Positions 58,807 to 64,000 of a stretch of DNA of 64,000 nucleotides are shown piece after piece. Origin of the DNA: Polytrichum commune (lineage: Eukaryota; Streptophyta; Polytrichopsida; Polytrichales; Polytrichaceae); the NCBI GenBank assembly GCA_950295325.1, contig OX485803.1, positions 55,753,554-55,817,553 on the forward strand, given 5' to 3'. How positions within the stretch are numbered: the stretch's first letter is position 1; every line of letters begins with the position of its first letter. A program made the translations under genes and the position numbers. The notes beneath the pieces are model-generated. The model had not been told where the DNA came from. It saw only the letters and a list, made by a program, of their open reading frames with translations, and did not search any database.

Positions 58807-61170
58807 GCTGAGGCCTAATCACAACCTGAGTAACATTTAGCCTAAACTAAATTCAAAATCAAATTTGATTTCAGGCCTAATCACAACCATTCCAATATCT
58901 AATCCAAACTCACATGACACTCAGATCAGATTCAGGCCTAATCACAACCATAGCAACATCTAACCTTACCTCACTTCACACTCACATCAGATTCAGGCCT
59001 AATCACAAGCAGCCCAAATTGTAACCTAACTCACTTCACTCTCAATACAGCCCACTTTAGACCCCCCTCTAGGAAGTCTCTGTACCGAGACACACTGATG
59101 AGAATAATGTTGAGTTTCAAAAATCTTATTTCAGGCCTAATCACAACCTAAGCAACATATATCCCAACCTCACTTCACACTTAAATCAGATTCAAGCCTT
59201 ATCACAACCTTATCAACTTCTAATCTTAACTCACTTCACACTGAATTTAGATTTCAGGCATAATCACAAGCTAAGCAACATATATCCCAAACTTACTTCA
59301 CACTTAGATCTGAGTCAAGCCTAATCACAACCATAGCAACATCTAACCCAATTGATTTCACACTGAATTTAGCCCACTTAAGACCCTTGTCTAGGGTGTC
59401 TCGGGACCGAGACACACTATTTTGAACAAATGTGACTCTCAGAAATTTGATTTCAGGCCTTATATCAGCCTTACCAACTTCACACTTAAATCAGATTTCA
59501 AGCCTAATCACATTATTACCAACATCCAATTCAAACTCACTTCACACTTAAGGTTGATTTCAGGCCTAACAAAAACCTTAACAACATCCTACCAAAATTG
59601 ATTTCACACATAAGTCTGCCCAGTTAAGACCTTGTCTAGGGTGTCTCGGGACCGAGACACACTTAAGCAACATTCAGGCCTAATCACAACCTTATCAACT
59701 TCTATACTTAACTCACTTGACACTGAAATCATAATCATAAGCTTAGCAACATCTAACCTAACTGACTTCACACTTAGATCAGATTCAAGTCTAATCAAAA
59801 CCTTATCAACTTCTAATCTTCACTCACTTCACACTGAATTCAGCCCACTTAAGACCCTTGTCTAGGGTGTCTCGGGACCGAGACACGCTTTTTTGATCAA
59901 AGCTAACTTTCAGATATTTGATTTCAGGCCTTATATCAGCCTTACCAACTTCACACTTAAATCAGATTTCAAGCCTAATCACATTATTACCAACATCCAA
60001 TTCAAACTCACTTCACACTTAAGGTTGATTTCAGGCCTAACAAAAACCTTACCAACATCCTACCCCAACTGATTTCACACATAATTCAGCCCAGTTAAGA
60101 CCTTGTCCAGGGTGTCTCGGGACCGAGACACACTATTTTGAACAATTCAGATTTCAGGCCTAAACACAACCTAAGCAACATATAACCCAAACTCACTTCA
60201 CACTTAAATCAGATTCAGGCCTAATCACAACCTAAGCAACATATAACCCAAAGTCACTTCACACTTAAATCAAATACAGGCCTAATCACAACCTAAGCAA
60301 CATATAACCCAAACTCACTTCACACTTAAATCAGATTCAGGCCTAATCACAACCTTATCAACTTCTAACCTTAACTCACTTGACACTAAAATCTGATTTT
60401 GGGCATAACCATAAGCTTAGCAACATCTAACCCAACTGACTTCACACTTAGATCAGATTCAACCTAATCACAACCATAGCAACATCTAACCCAATTGATT
60501 TCACACTCAATTCATCCCACTTAAGACCCTTGTCGGGACCTAGACACACTTAAGCAACATTCAGGCCTAATCACAACCTTAGCAACTTCTAACCTTAACT
60601 CACTTGACACTGAAATCATAATCATAAGCTTAGCAACATCTCACCCAACTGACTTCACACTTAGATCAGATTCAAGCCTAATCACAACCTTATCAACTTC
60701 TAATCTTAACTCACTTCACACTGAATTCATCCCACTTAAGACCCTTGTCTAGGGTGTCTCGGGACCGAGACACACTTTTTTGAACAAAGCTAACTTTCAG
60801 AAATTTGATTTCAGGCCTTACATCAGCCTTACCAACTTCACACTTAAATCAGATTTCAAGCCTAATCACATTATTACTTACCATCTAATTCAAACTCACT
60901 TCACACTTAAGGTTGATTTCAGGCCTAACAAAAACCTTAACAACATCCTACCAAAACTGATTTCACACATAATTCAGCCCAAGTTAAGACCTTGTCTAGG
61001 GTGTCTCGGGACCGAGACACACTTAAGCAACATTCAGGCCTAATCACAACCTTATCAACTTATAACCTTAACTCACTTGACACTGAAATCATAATCATAA
61101 GCTTAGCAACATCTAACCCAACTGATTTCACACTCACATCAGATTCAGGCCTAATCACAACCTTAACACT
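58807..61170 (+). repeat. 61-bp satellite array with ~245-bp higher-order structure and palindromes
   Basis: About 38 diverged copies of a ~61-bp unit (caggcctaatcacaacc .. caacatctaac .. tcacttcacactta .. atcagattt). Starts at 58872, 58933 and 58994 show the period. Some units are replaced by a segment with cttaagacccttgtctaggg and the near-perfect palindrome GTGTCTCGGGACCGAGACAC at 59396, 59641, 59867, 60112, 60754 and 61001. These are spaced 245, 226, 245, 642 and 247 bp apart, i.e. roughly four monomers. A longer block ending in this palindrome recurs at about 59470-59660, 59950-60131 and 60840-61020. Confidence 0.95.
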
Positions 61171-61821
61171 ATATTCGTTAATTGGAGACTTTGGAAAGTC
61201 TCAAAATAAATTGGACCCGTAGTTTCGGATGCGAATATTGTGAACGTAGGGAACATGGGGAACAATGGCAACATAATGTTCGAAAGATCCATATGTGATG
61301 AATATATATGTTTCTAAATATAGTAATTATTTGGGGGATAATCAAAACTACGCCAACACAATATTCCAATGTCACAAATTCACAATTATTTTGTATTTTT
61401 GATTTTGTATTGAACAAAATTAACAAATCTATAAATAGCCATCTGATTTTATATCTAGGGACTCTTGGATGCGTATCCCAAACATAACATCTTAGCCAAT
61501 TGTGGGTGAATTGAACGGCACATCCCAAACGCAACAATATTAAAATAATTTGACAGTGTGTATAAGAAATTGCAAATTAGCATCTGCAATATAATTATAT
61601 AGTTTGGACTCCACATCCGTAAACACAAACATATAAAAAACATTTGATAGCGCATGTAAAGTTGGATTCCACATCCGTAAATCAATACAATCATGATATA
61701 TAATTGTAATCTATAAAATTGCTATAAAATGTGTCTAATATAGTATTCGACCCCAATGTCATATATTTCATGAAAAACCAAGACACATTTCAAATAATTG
61801 TGGTCCAATCCTACGTCAATA

Positions 61822-64000
61822 TCATTCTCCATCTTCATCTTCAGCTTCATTTCCATTCTCGACATCGTTTTCTGCAGCAACAATACGTGCCAAATTGTCT
61901 TTGGCAAAATCTATATGTTTTTGGGGGATGGTCATTGTCTCTGATTTGGAATCTTTGCGTGGTTTCCAAGCACAAAGTATGGTATCTGTGTTTATCCATA
62001 TTGGTTCGTATGCTGAGTCCATTGTCCATTTGAAACCTTTTTTGGTGTCCCACCCTAAATATCTGCGGAGCACATTTTGATCTTTGGTGCTGGGACGGCA
62101 ATATTCCACCTCAATTTGATGAAAATTTGGGCTAGTTGGAACAAAATTTGGTGATGACAATGCTTTTACCAACCAAATCGGTTTAGGGTGCTCCTCATCT
62201 CTAGGACGTACGAGGATCATATACCCTTCGTAGCAATCAACAGCCACACGAAATGATGGAGCCGGACGATTACGAGCTGGGCCAACATAATGGTCGTCCG
62301 CTGCGAACTCTTCACGAATGTCCCCATTGTCGAAGAACATGGCCTCAGATTCCACGATTGTCACTCGACTTTGTGGCCAAAAATCTTGTGTCAAACATGA
62401 ATGTGTTTCGACATCGGGTGCTAGCAATGCTGAGCGAATGTGATCCCAGTACGTAATCAATGGTTCGTGGGTATCCCGAACACGCCTTGTGATGTCTTCC
62501 TCGCACAATTCTTTCCAATATTGGATGAATCCGGATATACCTTTGATGATTTCTGGTCCATTCCTCATGGGGTTGGGTTTGCAAGGCTTCGGCTCCCCAT
62601 CAGGTAGCATACATTTGCCCTCTTCGTTTTGGCGCCAGATGAGTATCCCTTCCTCTGGACCCCAATCTGGGGAAGTGCACAAAACTTTGAATTGCATGGC
62701 CGGCAGACCATCATCACGCATATAGAATCGGAATTGTTGAGCCTTGGTATGGCCCACTAAGCGGTCACCTCCCTTAAGAATGAATGGTTCGATAAACGAT
62801 TTGAAATCGGGCACTTCTTCAATCAAATGCGGGATGACTGGCACATTATCCAAATCCATGTATGATTTCATGAGAAGAGGAATCGTCGGAAAATCCTCCT
62901 CGTGCAACTTCATACTCCAACGTCCAAATGAAGCGTCAATGTCATCATGCGTGTGGCCAACCATCAAAAAAGACACAAACACTTCTTTGAAAATGTCCTT
63001 GGCTACGAGCAATGACCAAAAACAAAACACGTATCGACATTTGTTGTCTTTGGCACAATTGTCCAGTTGCACATGTAGAGTTGGAGGCAAAGGTTTAGCA
63101 AGAACGGTTTGTTCAGGCGGTTCTTGCAGTGACGATAGACATACTTCTTTCCCCTCTAGTACAGCCTCATAAATCGGTGTTGTTCCACATCCAACAAAAA
63201 AAGCGCGAGAGGATGATGTTGGCGGACTCTCAAGATCTCGTAGAGGTTTTGCAAAAGACCCTACGATATGATTGGCGTCGCCTGGATAGAAATCCAAGCC
63301 ATAATGTGCATACTTGACGTCCACATGGTCATGTGCAATCATACCTGAATTAAGACATACAAATGAGAAGTACATTCCAATATTATATATGATAAGGAAA
63401 TTCAATTTTTTCGCAAGTAGGCCAAGAAAATGAACAAACACTTACGGACGTACATCCGTAACTCTTAACGATGAGTATGTGGGTGCGCAAAAAAAATGTG
63501 AAAACCAACGAACCTGTGACAGATATTGGGAGCTTGAAATATCCATCTGTAGCCTTTATTTTCCGTGCATAACAAGGGCACGCAGTCTTCGCATGGTCCA
63601 TTTTGTCATGAATAATTGTCAAAACCTCATTCGGCCTCATTATCGATAATGCGCGATTCTTGTAGTAGTCTTGACGGTGTGCCTCCTGGTTGTTGACATG
63701 CTCAATGTATTTCCGTTGATGTCTATTGTGCGACTCAGTCCTTATTGGATGTGCATCTCGAAGGCCCTTATATTTCTCACAAGCAGAACACCTAGCAAAC
63801 TTATCCCCAGGCCTCTTCGTAATGTACTCTGCAAATTGTTGATTCTTGATCACACTCAATTTTGACAACGAAATCAGCCCACATCCAGCCTTTTCGCCAA
63901 CCTCATTAACATCCATAAGTATGTTCTTCCATTTTGTCCCTGTAGGCAAAACCATATGGACAACCTTTTCCCCCGACGGCAGAGTCCGTGTCTTGTGTGG
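61822..64000 (-). CDS. DUF7869-like, transposase-like protein (5' end beyond the window)
   Basis: Two exons on the minus strand: the right one from the window end (64000, frame still open) to 63514 and the left one 63344-61822, with a 169-bp GT-AG intron (TCACAG|gttcgt, aattcag|GTATG). The visible frame has no stop. The first exon reads TGTKWKNILMDVNEVGEKAG, CSACEKYKGLRDAH and IIHDKMDHAKTACPC. The second begins MIAHDHVDVKYAHYGLDFYP and contains LHVQLDNCAKDNKCRYVF, CFWSLLVAKDIFKEV and VSFLMVGHTHDDIDASFGR. This matches my memory of the DUF7869 family, which is common in multi-copy, transposon-like genes. Asp in DKMDH, LDN and DDID could be an RNase-H-like acidic triad. A C-terminal part (RVAVDCYEGYMILV, IEVEYCRPS, GWDTKKGFKW) looks like a small beta-barrel module. 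The tail is acidic. Being intact, this copy may be recent or expressed. Confidence 0.7.

Noticed and set aside
1..64000. CRISPR arrays, operons or other prokaryotic features
   Set aside because: The repeats are satellites or transposons, genes are spliced, and nothing bacterial is seen.

Overview
The window is nuclear DNA of a land plant. It has spliced genes with GT-AG introns of roughly 50-950 bp, two plant-type splicing-factor genes, plant B3 DNA-binding-domain genes, a disease-resistance-type LRR array, CACTA and Ty3/gypsy elements of plant type, and much non-coding repeat DNA. The LRR style and the DUF7869-like gene at the right edge resemble what I recall from seed-free plants (bryophyte, lycophyte or fern), but the sequence alone does not fix the clade.

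Left part (1-13 kb): the 3' exons of a RED/IK (SMU2-type) splicing factor gene (164-1266) enter from the left edge. Then comes repeat-rich DNA with a 575-bp pogo/Tc1-like non-autonomous element (4458-5032), a truncated PIF/Harbinger-like transposase (about 6840-7626, minus), a small three-helix membrane protein gene (8923-9333), a strong hairpin (12542-12624) and a fold-back MITE (12796-13141).

Middle-left (13-25 kb): a CACTA terminus with its DUF4216-type coding end (17354-18431) is followed by an LRR array of eleven 48-residue double repeats (18928-20775, minus). The array keeps one frame but carries two in-frame stops. About 5 kb of repeat-like DNA without recognisable genes follows.

Middle (25-43 kb): a complete eight-exon gene for the minor-spliceosome U11/U12-35K protein with an unusually long charged tail (25733-30361). 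Next is a cluster of B3-domain (REM-like) genes: a two-B3 gene on the minus strand (31516-33366), a probable two-B3 gene on the plus strand (38767-41172) and an orphan half B3 domain (42253-42486). A sequence derived from 5S rRNA (41832-41949) lies in the space where the missing B3 half would be expected.

Right part (43-64 kb): this is transposon territory. It holds a decayed CACTA element (43905-47567, minus) and a truncated Ty3/gypsy element with one LTR, a primer-binding site and gag-protease (51659-54170). Two satellite arrays follow: a 126-bp unit at 54315-54820 and a 61-bp unit with a ~245-bp higher-order period at 58807-61170. Between the arrays sits a spliced, disrupted gene on the minus strand (55836-58743). 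Its motif order matches a beta-class N6/N4 amino DNA methyltransferase, with altered catalytic motifs. A largely intact DUF7869-like, transposase-like gene runs off the right edge (61822-64000, minus). The methyltransferase-like gene between palindrome-bearing arrays is the least ordinary part of the window.
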